Source of the DNA: Erysipelotrichaceae bacterium
GTDB lineage: Bacteria > Bacillota_I > Bacilli_A > Erysipelotrichales > Erysipelotrichaceae
DNA: 11,262 nt
Reading direction: 5' to 3'
Assembly: GCA_017561615.1 (NCBI GenBank)
Contig: JAFZBT010000146.1
Location: forward strand, 1-11,262
Shown one piece after another: positions 1 through 6,776 of this stretch. The translations under genes and the position numbers were made by a program. The stretch's first letter is position 1, and each line of letters opens with the position of its first letter. The notes below the pieces were generated by a model that saw nothing but the letters and a program-made list of their open reading frames with translations, did no database searches and was not told where the DNA came from.

Positions 1-383
1 AATACACCTTCTCCATCGGGCAACCCATTGCTGAAATCACCGGAATACAAACCTTCCTTTCTTTGACCTGAGAAAGTCAGTGTTATCTGAAAATTCTCAA
101 CTTGTGCCTTACCAACAGCTCTTCCCTCTTCAAATTCACCTACGTATTTCCATTCACTATCATCGCTGTTATGAGAAATGAAGACACCTTTACCATTGGG
201 AACGTTCTTAACAGCCATTCCCGTATACTTTCCTGAAAATTCGGATGAAGTACCATTTGGCATTTTAATAGTAACCGTTGCATCAATATCATTGACTTCT
301 TTTGGCTCATTTGACGTGCAACCAAAGGTCGTCATTATGAAGCAGACTGCAATTATCAGCAGAATTCTCTTTTTTTTCATCAT
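1..383 (-). CDS. MORN-repeat lipoprotein, C-terminus cut by window edge
   Basis: An open frame of 127 codons runs off the left edge without a stop. It begins MMKKKRILLIIAV, a basic, hydrophobic lipoprotein-type signal peptide. This ends in TTFGC, with Cys22 as the probable lipid-anchored residue; the lipobox is imperfect because Phe stands at -2. The mature part carries MORN-like units: a degenerate one near residues 49-68, YVGEFEEGRAVG from residue 80, and YSGDFSNGLPDGEG from residue 113. MORN repeats form beta-hairpin arrays that often contact membranes or proteins, but no specific role can be assigned. The start at 383 is chosen because AAGGA lies 8 nt upstream. An in-frame ATG at 452 would add 23 residues before the signal peptide and has no ribosome binding site. 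The gene is AT-rich compared with everything to its right and is separated from the housekeeping run by a terminator. The remainder of the protein lies outside the window. Confidence 0.8.
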   Translation of the reverse strand, partial: MMKKKRILLIIAVCFIMTTFGCTSNEPKEVNDIDATVTIKMPNGTSSEFSGKYTGMAVKNVPNGKGVFISHNSDDSEWKYVGEFEEGRAVGKAQVENFQITLTFSGQRKEGLYSGDFSNGLPDGEGV

Positions 384-411
384 TTGTTTATTCCTTTCTG
401 TTGTTGATTTT

Positions 412-417
412 ATTATA
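412..417 (-). promoter_or_regulatory. Candidate -10 box of the MORN lipoprotein gene
   Basis: On the minus strand this is a perfect TATAAT, 28 bp upstream of the lipoprotein start and its AAGGA site. No good -35 box is found at a 16-18 bp spacing (the 17-bp position reads TACCAA), and there is no TGn extension. The surroundings are AT-rich, so a chance match is possible. Confidence 0.4.
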
Positions 418-496
418 CTTGATTGTTTCTTGTGTTGGTAGATGATTACCATTTTCGGCTTTTTTCACATCATATAGATTACTGTATATAACGTTT

Positions 497-522
497 ATCA
501 CTGCGAATACATCCTCAGTGAT
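497..522. repeat. Perfect 7-bp inverted repeat, 12-bp spacer
   Basis: ATCACTG at 497-503 is mirrored by CAGTGAT at 516-522. With one bulged base the arms extend into GTTT / AAAAC. No T-tract follows directly on either strand, so it does not look like a terminator. It lies about 80 bp upstream of the lipoprotein -10 candidate and could be an operator or chance. Confidence 0.25.
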
Positions 523-593
523 TAAAACAATTATTCAGTTTTTGTTTCATTTTTATACCAAAACAGTTTACGTGACAATAGAAGAAGAGTGAT

Positions 594-620
594 AAAAAAG
601 CCTGCCGCCGGCAGGCTTTT
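594..620 (-). terminator. Rho-independent terminator after tRNA-Arg
   Basis: GCCTGCC (600-606) pairs perfectly with GGCAGGC (610-616) around a 3-nt loop. On the minus strand the hairpin is followed by a run of six T (594-599). It starts 9 nt past the CCA end of the tRNA and should end the tRNA transcript and any read-through from walJ. The plus strand has TTTT at 617-620, so it could act weakly in both directions. Confidence 0.9.
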
Positions 621-628
621 CTTTATAA

Positions 629-705
629 TGGCGCGCCCGAAGGAGCTCGAATCCCCGACCTTCTGCTCCGGAGGCAGACGCTCTATCCAACTGAGCTACG
701 GGCGC
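629..705 (-). tRNA. tRNA-Arg, anticodon CCG
   Basis: A 77-nt cloverleaf including an encoded CCA. The acceptor GCGCCCG pairs fully with CGGGCGC and the discriminator base is G. The D arm is GCTC/GAGC with loop AGTTGGATA. The anticodon stem TCTGC/GCAGA holds loop CTCCGGA, so the anticodon is CCG, which reads the arginine codon CGG. The T loop is TTCGAGC. The T stem is slightly unusual: pair 53-61 is A-U where G-C is nearly universal, and two outer pairs are G-U. The gene starts 21 nt after the walJ stop, has its own promoter-like box, and is followed at once by a strong terminator. CGG is a codon favoured in GC-rich genomes, which fits the composition of the neighbouring genes. Confidence 0.97.
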
Positions 706-715
706 ATACATTGGT

Positions 716-724
716 ATTATAGCA
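716..724 (-). promoter_or_regulatory. Extended -10 promoter of tRNA-Arg
   Basis: The minus strand reads TGCTATAAT, a perfect extended -10 (TGn plus TATAAT). Transcription would start about 3-4 nt before the mature tRNA 5' end. The best upstream -35-like hexamer is TTCGCA at 737-742, with a short 15-bp spacer inside the end of walJ. The extended -10 could compensate. This would let the tRNA be made independently of the long operon upstream. Confidence 0.65.
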
Positions 725-726
725 CT

Positions 727-1473
727 TCAGTGGTCCTGCGAACAGTAAATTTCAAACTGCTCGATGGCCCTGACATACAGATCGGGACGGTACTGCCGCC
801 GGCTTACCAACAGATTCTTGAGAGTATAGTAAGCCAGATCGTAGTCATTGGCTTCCTGAGAGATGTGGGCCAGGATGACCTGCTTGGTGCGGTCGGTTAT
901 TGCCCGGGAAATCATGTCGCTGGCATATTCGTTGGACATGTGGCCGCTGTCGGACAGGATCCGTTTCTTCAGCCAGTCCGGCCGGTCAGTGTTCATCAGC
1001 ATCTCGGGGTCGTGATTGCTCTCGAAGATGTAGTAGTCCGCCCCTCTTATCAGCTGCATGTTGGCCTGGGAGATGTAGCCGGTGTCCGTGATCTGAACCA
1101 GCGTTTCCTTTCCGTCTGTTATGACATAGCCGACGCAGATGTCGCAGTCATGGCTCAGAGCCAAAGCGACGATGGTCAGGCAGCCGATGGTAAAGGGCTT
1201 ATAGGGGTCGATGATCTTCTCGTGGGCCAGCGCCAGGATCGGGAAGGGGGCGTAGACCGGCAGATCAGCGAACATCCGCACCGACTTGATGTGATCGGTG
1301 TGGCTGTGGGTGATCAATAAGCCGTCGCACTTGCGGTAATCAACGCCGATCTTCTCAAAGCTGTCCTTCAGATAGCTTACCGAAGGACCGCAGTCAATGA
1401 TGATGCGGGTATCGCCGCTGCCCACCACGGCGCAGTTGCCCTTGGACCCGCTGGCCAGGATGTAGAAATACAT
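727..1473 (-). CDS. walJ: WalJ/YycJ-family metallo-beta-lactamase-fold hydrolase
   Basis: A 248-residue cytoplasmic protein with the full signature of the WalJ (YycJ, VicX) family. It starts with MYFYILASGSKGN, has the metal-binding HSHTDH at 56-61, LSHD with His108, DTGY at 130-133, ESNHD at 151-155 and SDSGHMSNE at 174-182, and ends with LAHIS around His203. It is complete, and all expected metal ligands are present. Family members are predicted phosphodiesterases or nucleases. In other Bacillota the gene belongs to the walRK operon and affects cell-wall homeostasis and the coordination of division with replication; its exact substrate is not settled. Here no walR or walK is in the window. 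The gene begins 3 nt after the stop of the M23 peptidase gene, so co-transcription and translational coupling are likely. Its own ribosome binding site is poor: the AGGA overlaps the upstream TAG too close to the ATG. Confidence 0.93.
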   Translation of the reverse strand: MYFYILASGSKGNCAVVGSGDTRIIIDCGPSVSYLKDSFEKIGVDYRKCDGLLITHSHTDHIKSVRMFADLPVYAPFPILALAHEKIIDPYKPFTIGCLTIVALALSHDCDICVGYVITDGKETLVQITDTGYISQANMQLIRGADYYIFESNHDPEMLMNTDRPDWLKKRILSDSGHMSNEYASDMISRAITDRTKQVILAHISQEANDYDLAYYTLKNLLVSRRQYRPDLYVRAIEQFEIYCSQDH

Positions 1474-1476
1474 TTC

Positions 1477-3024
1477 CTAGTACCTGCGGCACAGTTCACA
1501 GGGCAGATAGATGCAGGGGTTGACCTGAACACCGTTTACATAAACGGAAACGTGAACGTGCGGGCCGGTTGAACGGCCGGTATTGCCGATCTGACCGATG
1601 ACCATGCCCTGGGTGACATAGGTGCCGACCGGGAAGAAGCCCGGTACCCTCATGTGGCCGTAGCGCAGCACAAAGTGATTGCCGTAGCTGTCCTCGCCGG
1701 CATCAATGCGGTAGAAGTTGCCGGCGGCGGAGTTATAGCTGTTCTGGATGATCGTGCCGTTGGTGACGGCCAGAACTTCGCCGTAGCGGTCATAGGGATT
1801 GATGAAGTCAACGCCGGTGTGACCGCCATATCCGTAATAGTCACAGGTAATGGCGGCGTTATAGCACGGCAAGGCGAAGGAAATTGAGCCGGTGTAGGTG
1901 ACCGCATGGGAGCCTACCCTATAGACGCCCTGTACCGGCAGTTCCACGACCTTGGTCTTTTCCTTGCGGTAGCCGGAAAGCACGCCGTTGACGTAGATCT
2001 CCGTATAGAGGTTATCGTTGTAGCCATTCTTGGCTTCCACGGCGACGACGATCTCGCCGACGTTCATGGTCTCATCCTTTTCGTAGATCGGTAATTCCGG
2101 ATAGGTGATCTCACGCGAGTAGCTCTGCGATTCCACGACGACGTTGATCGGCGAATCGAAATAGGTGATGTTCAGCTGCTGGCCGACGGCCAGAGTCTGG
2201 TTGAGGTCCTGCAGGCTGTCATTGAGGGAGATCAGCTGCTTGGAAGACAGACCGTTATTGGAGGCAACACCCTGAATGGTATCGTATTCCTGAACGGTGT
2301 AGTAGGTCAGATTCTTGTCGCGGCCGTAGCACAGCCAGTCGAAGATGGCCTCCTTGCTGTCGAGGATCTCGCTGACCTCAGCGCCGGAGCTGGAAGCCTT
2401 GATTACTTCCTCCAGATAGACGTTGACGTCCTGAGTTCCGTAATCGGTCAAATCGGGAATGACCTCACCGTTTTCCAGCTTGTAGAAGACGCTTTCGTCA
2501 ACGAACATCAGCACGAATTCCCTCAGGGCTTCGGTGAAGTCGCTGACCGACTTGACGAAGATGGTCTGGGTTACGGCATCGTTGCGCAGAAATTCGATCT
2601 TGGTGGTATCGACCACGAAAAGGCCCTTCTCATCAAGATAGCTGATGATCTCCTCATCCTTGTTTTCATAATTCCAGAAGCTCTTTTCCTGGACGGTATA
2701 GATGTCCCGGCTCAGGCCGATCTTATAATCGCTTTCGCCCTGCTGGGAAAGGCTGTCCTGTTTTTCCTTAACTACCTTGTCGATCAGGCCGCTGTCCATG
2801 ATGACGCCGATCAGCTCACCCTTGTAGTAGACCTTGGTGATCTCCACCGGGCTCATGGTCAGTGATTCGATCTTCTGACTGATGACGGAAGAGGCCTGAG
2901 TGACGTTTATGTCGCTTATTTCCTGGGCTCTTCCCACATTGGAGGGGAAGACGAAGGCCAGGGCAATGGCCATTACCAGAGCACCCAGGATAACGATAAG
3001 CTTTTTCTTATTCATACTCATCAT
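1477..3024 (-). CDS. Secreted or membrane-anchored LysM-G5-M23 peptidase
   Basis: A 515-residue cell-wall peptidase. A basic start and hydrophobic segment (about 6-27) form a signal peptide or anchor, with possible cleavage after GRA. A poorly conserved region follows, then a LysM domain (about 241-288, starting YYTVQEYDTIQGVA) and a G5-like domain (about 293-371). The C-terminal M23 domain (about 396-506) has HTGVD (His402, Asp406), YGHM (His457) and HVH (His489, His491), so its zinc and catalytic residues are intact. M23 enzymes cut peptide cross-links of peptidoglycan; LysM and G5 bind wall glycans. The start at 3024 is preferred because AAGGAG lies 7 nt upstream. The longer frame to 3111 only adds an out-of-frame copy of the dnaB tail. 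The gene overlaps dnaB by 17 nt. Oddities are three Cys in the last 12 residues (504, 509, 512) and two more at 387 and 394, unusual for a secreted Bacillota protein. Confidence 0.93.
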   Translation of the reverse strand: MMSMNKKKLIVILGALVMAIALAFVFPSNVGRAQEISDINVTQASSVISQKIESLTMSPVEITKVYYKGELIGVIMDSGLIDKVVKEKQDSLSQQGESDYKIGLSRDIYTVQEKSFWNYENKDEEIISYLDEKGLFVVDTTKIEFLRNDAVTQTIFVKSVSDFTEALREFVLMFVDESVFYKLENGEVIPDLTDYGTQDVNVYLEEVIKASSSGAEVSEILDSKEAIFDWLCYGRDKNLTYYTVQEYDTIQGVASNNGLSSKQLISLNDSLQDLNQTLAVGQQLNITYFDSPINVVVESQSYSREITYPELPIYEKDETMNVGEIVVAVEAKNGYNDNLYTEIYVNGVLSGYRKEKTKVVELPVQGVYRVGSHAVTYTGSISFALPCYNAAITCDYYGYGGHTGVDFINPYDRYGEVLAVTNGTIIQNSYNSAAGNFYRIDAGEDSYGNHFVLRYGHMRVPGFFPVGTYVTQGMVIGQIGNTGRSTGPHVHVSVYVNGVQVNPCIYLPCELCRRY

Positions 3025-4348
3025 CTCTGTACTCCTTGGTATAGAACGCGTTGGTCTTCTTGTCAAATGCCAGCCAGACGTTGCCGATCGGGCCGTTACG
3101 GTGCTTGGCAATGATGATCTTCAGATCCGCGATCTCGGAATTCTCTTCTTCCTGTTCGTTTTCCTTCTTCTTGCGGTGAATGAACATGACGATGTCGGCG
3201 TCCTGCTCGATGGCGCCGGATTCACGCAGGTCGGAAAGGATCGGTTCCCGGTTGCTTTCCTCGCTCTTACGGGAAAGCTGGGAAAGGGCGATGACGGGAA
3301 CGTTGAGTTCCCTGGCCATCTGCTTGAGGGCCCGGGAGATCTCCGAGACCTCCTGAGCGCGGTTGTCGGAGCGCGAATTGGCAGCGTCGATCAGCTGCAG
3401 GTAGTCGATGATGACCAGATCCAGTCCGTGTTCGGACTGCAGCTTGCGACACTTGGCCATGATGTCATTGACCTTGATGCCGGTGGAATCATCAATGAAC
3501 AGTGCCGTCTTCTCCATGATGCTCTTGGCTTCATCGACTCTGGCCCAGTCATCATTGGTGAGATAACGGCCGGTACGGATCTTCTGGGAGTCGACCGTGC
3601 TCTTGGCGGAGAGCATGCGGTTGCCCAGGTCAATGTAGGGCATTTCCAGTGAGAAGAGGGCAACGGTGCGGTTGGTGCAGGCAGCGTTGGCGGCGATGTT
3701 GAGCGCCAGCGCGGTCTTGCCGACGGCCGGACGGGCGGCCAGGATGATCAGGTTGCCCTTCTGGAAGCCGTTGGTAATGTTGTCCAGATGGTCATAGCCG
3801 GAAGGTACGCCGGTCATGACGCCGCTCTGGGCGACTTCGTTAAGTCTCTTGATGACATCGTCAAAGGTGGTCTTGGAACTGGTGAAGTCAGAGGTTCTGC
3901 GGCTCTGGGAGATCTTGGAGATCTGCGATTCGGCCTCGTTGAGAACGCTCATCGGATCGTACTGCTCTTCCATGCACTTCATCCGGATGTTTTCCGTGAC
4001 TTCGATCATCTGCCTGAGCAGCGACTTGTCCTTGATGATGCTGATGTAGTATTCGCTGTTAGTTGAGGAAATGGCCACGTCGGTCAGATAGCTGAAATAC
4101 TCAGCGCCGCCGACCGCGCTGATCTGCTGCTTGTCGGTCAGCCGGGTGATCAGCGTCGTGACGTCAATGGGCTTCTTTTCCCGGTAAAGCTGCTGGATCT
4201 CCCGGTAGATGCGGCGGTTCTTGTCCGAGAAAAAATCCTCCGGCTCGATGCCTTCCTCATATACCAGATCCGCGGTCTGCGGATACAGCAGCAGTGATCC
4301 TAACAATGCCTGTTCAGCCTCAATGCTGGCAGGTACCTGCTGTGCCAT
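3008..4348 (-). CDS. dnaB: Replicative DNA helicase DnaB
   Basis: A 446-residue hexameric helicase that unwinds DNA ahead of the replication fork (called DnaC in Bacillus subtilis). The N-terminal domain (about 1-105) opens with PASIEAEQALLGSLL, followed by a linker helix region. The RecA-like domain has Walker A ARPAVGKT at 205-212, the catalytic Glu235 in SLEMP, Walker B LVIIDY at 311-316, LSQLSR at 355-360, RESGAIEQDADIVMFIHR at 375-392 and KHRNGPIG at 415-422. Length is normal for the family and no intein is present. AGGAGG stands 8 nt before the ATG. It begins 15 nt after the rplI stop, and its last codons overlap the start of the M23 peptidase gene, whose ribosome binding site lies inside dnaB. 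Placement next to rplI is typical of Bacillota. Confidence 0.98.
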   Translation of the reverse strand: MAQQVPASIEAEQALLGSLLLYPQTADLVYEEGIEPEDFFSDKNRRIYREIQQLYREKKPIDVTTLITRLTDKQQISAVGGAEYFSYLTDVAISSTNSEYYISIIKDKSLLRQMIEVTENIRMKCMEEQYDPMSVLNEAESQISKISQSRRTSDFTSSKTTFDDVIKRLNEVAQSGVMTGVPSGYDHLDNITNGFQKGNLIILAARPAVGKTALALNIAANAACTNRTVALFSLEMPYIDLGNRMLSAKSTVDSQKIRTGRYLTNDDWARVDEAKSIMEKTALFIDDSTGIKVNDIMAKCRKLQSEHGLDLVIIDYLQLIDAANSRSDNRAQEVSEISRALKQMARELNVPVIALSQLSRKSEESNREPILSDLRESGAIEQDADIVMFIHRKKKENEQEEENSEIADLKIIIAKHRNGPIGNVWLAFDKKTNAFYTKEYRDDEYE

Positions 4349-4363
4349 GTAATCAGCCTCCTG

Positions 4364-4810
4364 TTACTGTTCGACCAAGTCAACGCTGATCGTTGCGATT
4401 ACGTCCTTGAATAATTCCGCCCGGACATCATGATGTCCCAGGGTGGTGAGATTGTCATTGTCGACGAACTTGCGCCGGTCGACTTCAATGCAGTGCTGGG
4501 ATGCCAGCACTTCGGCGATCTTGGAAGTGGAGACGCTGCCGAACAGCCGGCCGTCCTTGCCCGACTTGACCGGGATGACGAGCCTGATCTGTTCGATCTT
4601 CTCCTTGAGGGCCTGGGCATTCTGCCGGTTCAGCGTCAGATCCAGGGCTTCCTGGTCCTTCTGCTGCTGCAGGATCTGAAGCGAATGCTGGGAAGCCTGA
4701 ACGGCCAGACCGTTCTTGATGAGGTAGTTGCGGCCGTAGCCGTCGGCTACTTCCCTGACCTCACCCTTCTTGCCGACCTTCTTGACGTCAGTTAAGAGTA
4801 TCACTTTCAT
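4364..4810 (-). CDS. rplI: Large-subunit ribosomal protein L9
   Basis: A full-length 148-residue L9, which binds 23S rRNA at the base of the L1 stalk and helps limit frameshifting. The N-terminal domain contains the family signature GKKGEVREVADGYGRNYLI (residues 13-31), with NGLAV following it. A long connecting helix covers about 41-75, and the C-terminal domain carries SGKDGRLFGSVST near 82-94. The start is firmly set by AAGGAGG 9 nt upstream; that site lies within the last codons of gdpP, and the two genes overlap by 23 nt. This arrangement implies that rplI translation depends at least partly on ribosomes ending gdpP. dnaB follows 15 nt later. Confidence 0.98.
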   Translation of the reverse strand: MKVILLTDVKKVGKKGEVREVADGYGRNYLIKNGLAVQASQHSLQILQQQKDQEALDLTLNRQNAQALKEKIEQIRLVIPVKSGKDGRLFGSVSTSKIAEVLASQHCIEVDRRKFVDNDNLTTLGHHDVRAELFKDVIATISVDLVEQ

Positions 4811-6776
4811 TTTCGCTGCCCTCCTTCTGCTGATAATCGGCGATGGCGGCCAGCAGTTCCTTCTTGAGCTGCGCTACCGTGGTGCCGCTCTTCTGCAGGC
4901 CGGCCGCGTTGTAGTGGCCTCCGCCGCCTAGCTTCTCCAGGATAACCTGTACATTTATTTTACCATTGGAACGCGCGGAAATCGCGCATAAGTTGTCTTC
5001 CGTCTCGCTGATGACGAAGGATGCCTCAATGTCGCGGATGGAGATCATGTAGTTGGCGGACTGGGCCAGCGTGGTGCGGTTAAAGCGGCCTTCCGCCGGA
5101 TCGACTGCCGCGATGGCGAAGCGTCCGTCGATGACTTCCATGTACTTGGCGATGGCGGCCTTGCTGACGAAGTCGCTCAGGGAATCCTGCAGCCACTCAT
5201 TGGCCGCGGCCGTATCAGCGCCTTCCCTCTTCAGCCAGGCGCACACCTCAAAGGAACGGGCCGTGCAGCGGGCCTTCAGGAAGTCAGTATCCACTAACAG
5301 ACCGCCGTACATGATGGTGGCGTCGGTGGGGTCGATCTCCGTATCGACCGCCTGGTACTGGATCATCTCGCTGACCAGTTCGACGGAGGAGGAAGCGGAG
5401 GGTTCGTTGTAGATCATCATGGCGCTGATGGTGTTGTCGTTCTTGCGGCGGTGATGGTCGATGATGACCGTCCTTTCGCTCTTTTCCATCAGCTTGGGCG
5501 CGCTGGTCAGATCCAGGCTGTGATGGTCAACGGCGACCACCAGCGAATCGGCGTCCATCAGGCTGAGGGCATCAGCCTCGGAGATGAAGACGTGATTGAC
5601 GACCAGCTTCAGGATGTTGTCGTCATAGATCGCCAGCGTCTTGGGTTCGATCTTGATGCCGTCAAAGATGATGAAGCTCTTCTTGCCGTAGTTATGGACG
5701 ATGGTGTCAAAGCCCAGGCAGGCGCCCAGGGCGTCGAGGTCAGCTTCGCTGTGGGGTACAATGAAGACATTGGAGGATTCCTCAATGACGCCGCCGAAGC
5801 CCTTGGCCATGACCCGGGCCCGGACCTTGGAGGTCTTCTCGGAAGCCTGGGACGAGGTGCCGAAGAACTCGACTTCCTTACCGTAGCAGCGGTAGGCCAC
5901 CTGGTCACCGCCTCTGGCCAGTACCAGCTCCATCAGCTCGTTGACCTGAGCATCCTCATCGTCAATGCTGCTGTAGCCGGAAGCGAAGGACATCGAGGTG
6001 GTGATGTCCACCCGCAGATGCTCAGCCGCCTTCTTTACCTCATCGAGGATCGCAAAGCCGGAGGAAAGCATCTGGCGGAAGTTGCCTTCGTTGATGATTA
6101 CCAGAAAGCGCTCAGCGCGGATGCGCCTGATCACTCCGTGATATTCGCTAACCCAGTTGACCACCTTCTGGCGGATCTGGGTGTTGATGTCGGCGATCTT
6201 CTGTTCGTCTTCCTTCTGGACAGTCTCGTTGTAGTTGTCAAAGTGAACCAGACCTAAAACCACCTTTTCGCGGTTGTAGGTATCCCGGGCATTGTAGAGG
6301 TCGGTGACGTCCTTGACGAACACCGCCGGTTCATTGACGCTGCGGACGAACTCATAGACGCGGTCATCCGCCTGCAATGTCACCTTCGGAGCATTCTCCT
6401 TGAACAGCGGGCCTAAGCCGTCAATGGCCTTGGTCAGCTTCTCGCCGGTCAGCGCAAAGCCGCGCTGCTGCAGAAAATCCGACAGCCAGGTGACGATGTT
6501 TTCACTGTCGTAGATGATGATGCCTACTTCCCCGTAGTTCATGGCATTCTTGGCTTCGGTGCCCAGCACCCGGTTGATGCCGATCTCATTGCGCTTGCGC
6601 TCCTGGGCGAAGTAAATGAAAAGATAGGTGATCCAGGCCGTGCCGACGGCGAAGAACACGTAGGCGAGCAATTCGATGTTGAGCTTCAGAATGAGCTTGA
6701 GAATGATCACGGCCACCAGTTCCAGGAAAACGGTAACGGCGGCGATGATCCTAACCTTGTCCGTTCGGCTGAGCAT
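4788..6776 (-). CDS. gdpP: GdpP-type cyclic-di-AMP phosphodiesterase
   Basis: A 662-residue membrane phosphodiesterase of the GdpP/YybT family, which hydrolyses the second messenger c-di-AMP to pApA and thereby affects potassium balance, wall stress and beta-lactam tolerance. Two transmembrane helices lie at about 9-31 and 34-56. They are followed by a PAS-like region (about 75-160), a degenerate GGDEF domain (about 170-305) and the DHH-DHHA1 catalytic half. Metal-binding motifs are HSEADLD (His342, Asp346, Asp348), VDHH at 416-419, IDHH at 439-442, VDTD with Asp496, and the DHHA1 motif GGGGHYNAAG at 617-626. All expected ligands are present, so the enzyme should be active. Two Asp-His-His triplets occur; the first stands where other members often have Asp-x-His. 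The gene overlaps yybS by 26 nt at its start and rplI by 23 nt at its end. The ribosome binding site is GAGAGGGGGA inside yybS. Confidence 0.95.
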   Translation of the reverse strand: MLSRTDKVRIIAAVTVFLELVAVIILKLILKLNIELLAYVFFAVGTAWITYLFIYFAQERKRNEIGINRVLGTEAKNAMNYGEVGIIIYDSENIVTWLSDFLQQRGFALTGEKLTKAIDGLGPLFKENAPKVTLQADDRVYEFVRSVNEPAVFVKDVTDLYNARDTYNREKVVLGLVHFDNYNETVQKEDEQKIADINTQIRQKVVNWVSEYHGVIRRIRAERFLVIINEGNFRQMLSSGFAILDEVKKAAEHLRVDITTSMSFASGYSSIDDEDAQVNELMELVLARGGDQVAYRCYGKEVEFFGTSSQASEKTSKVRARVMAKGFGGVIEESSNVFIVPHSEADLDALGACLGFDTIVHNYGKKSFIIFDGIKIEPKTLAIYDDNILKLVVNHVFISEADALSLMDADSLVVAVDHHSLDLTSAPKLMEKSERTVIIDHHRRKNDNTISAMMIYNEPSASSSVELVSEMIQYQAVDTEIDPTDATIMYGGLLVDTDFLKARCTARSFEVCAWLKREGADTAAANEWLQDSLSDFVSKAAIAKYMEVIDGRFAIAAVDPAEGRFNRTTLAQSANYMISIRDIEASFVISETEDNLCAISARSNGKINVQVILEKLGGGGHYNAAGLQKSGTTVAQLKKELLAAIADYQQKEGSENESDTLN

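Larger units (their letters stand above)
384..593. other. AT-rich intergenic region
   Basis: This stretch of about 210 bp lies between the MORN lipoprotein gene and the tRNA terminator. It is clearly AT-rich (about 30% GC in positions 481-540 by hand count). Apart from the lipoprotein ribosome binding site, the TATAAT at 412-417 and the inverted repeat at 497-522, I see no gene, RNA or repeat in it. Confidence 0.6.

Noticed and set aside
215..280. MORN-like units read as a DNA repeat array
   Set aside because: The similarity is only at protein level and degenerate; the DNA shows no tandem repeat.
384..452. Upstream in-frame ATG at 452 for the MORN lipoprotein
   Set aside because: No ribosome binding site; it would bury the signal peptide 23 residues inside the protein and translate the real ribosome binding site.
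589..1320. Plus-strand open frame of 243 codons across the terminator, tRNA and walJ
   Set aside because: It would translate a terminator hairpin and a tRNA gene and is antisense to walJ; there is no family resemblance.
3025..3111. N-terminal extension of the M23 peptidase to 3111
   Set aside because: The extra 29 residues are low-complexity out-of-frame dnaB sequence. A signal peptide and an AAGGAG site at 7 nt mark the start at 3024.
2900..3652. Plus-strand open frame of 250 codons opposite dnaB and the M23 peptidase
   Set aside because: Antisense to two clear genes; no domain resemblance, and a strong dnaB signature on the other strand.
5451..6257. Plus-strand open frame of 268 codons opposite gdpP
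   Set aside because: It lies entirely antisense to a well-supported gdpP, has no recognisable domain, and is explained by GC-rich codon use on the other strand.
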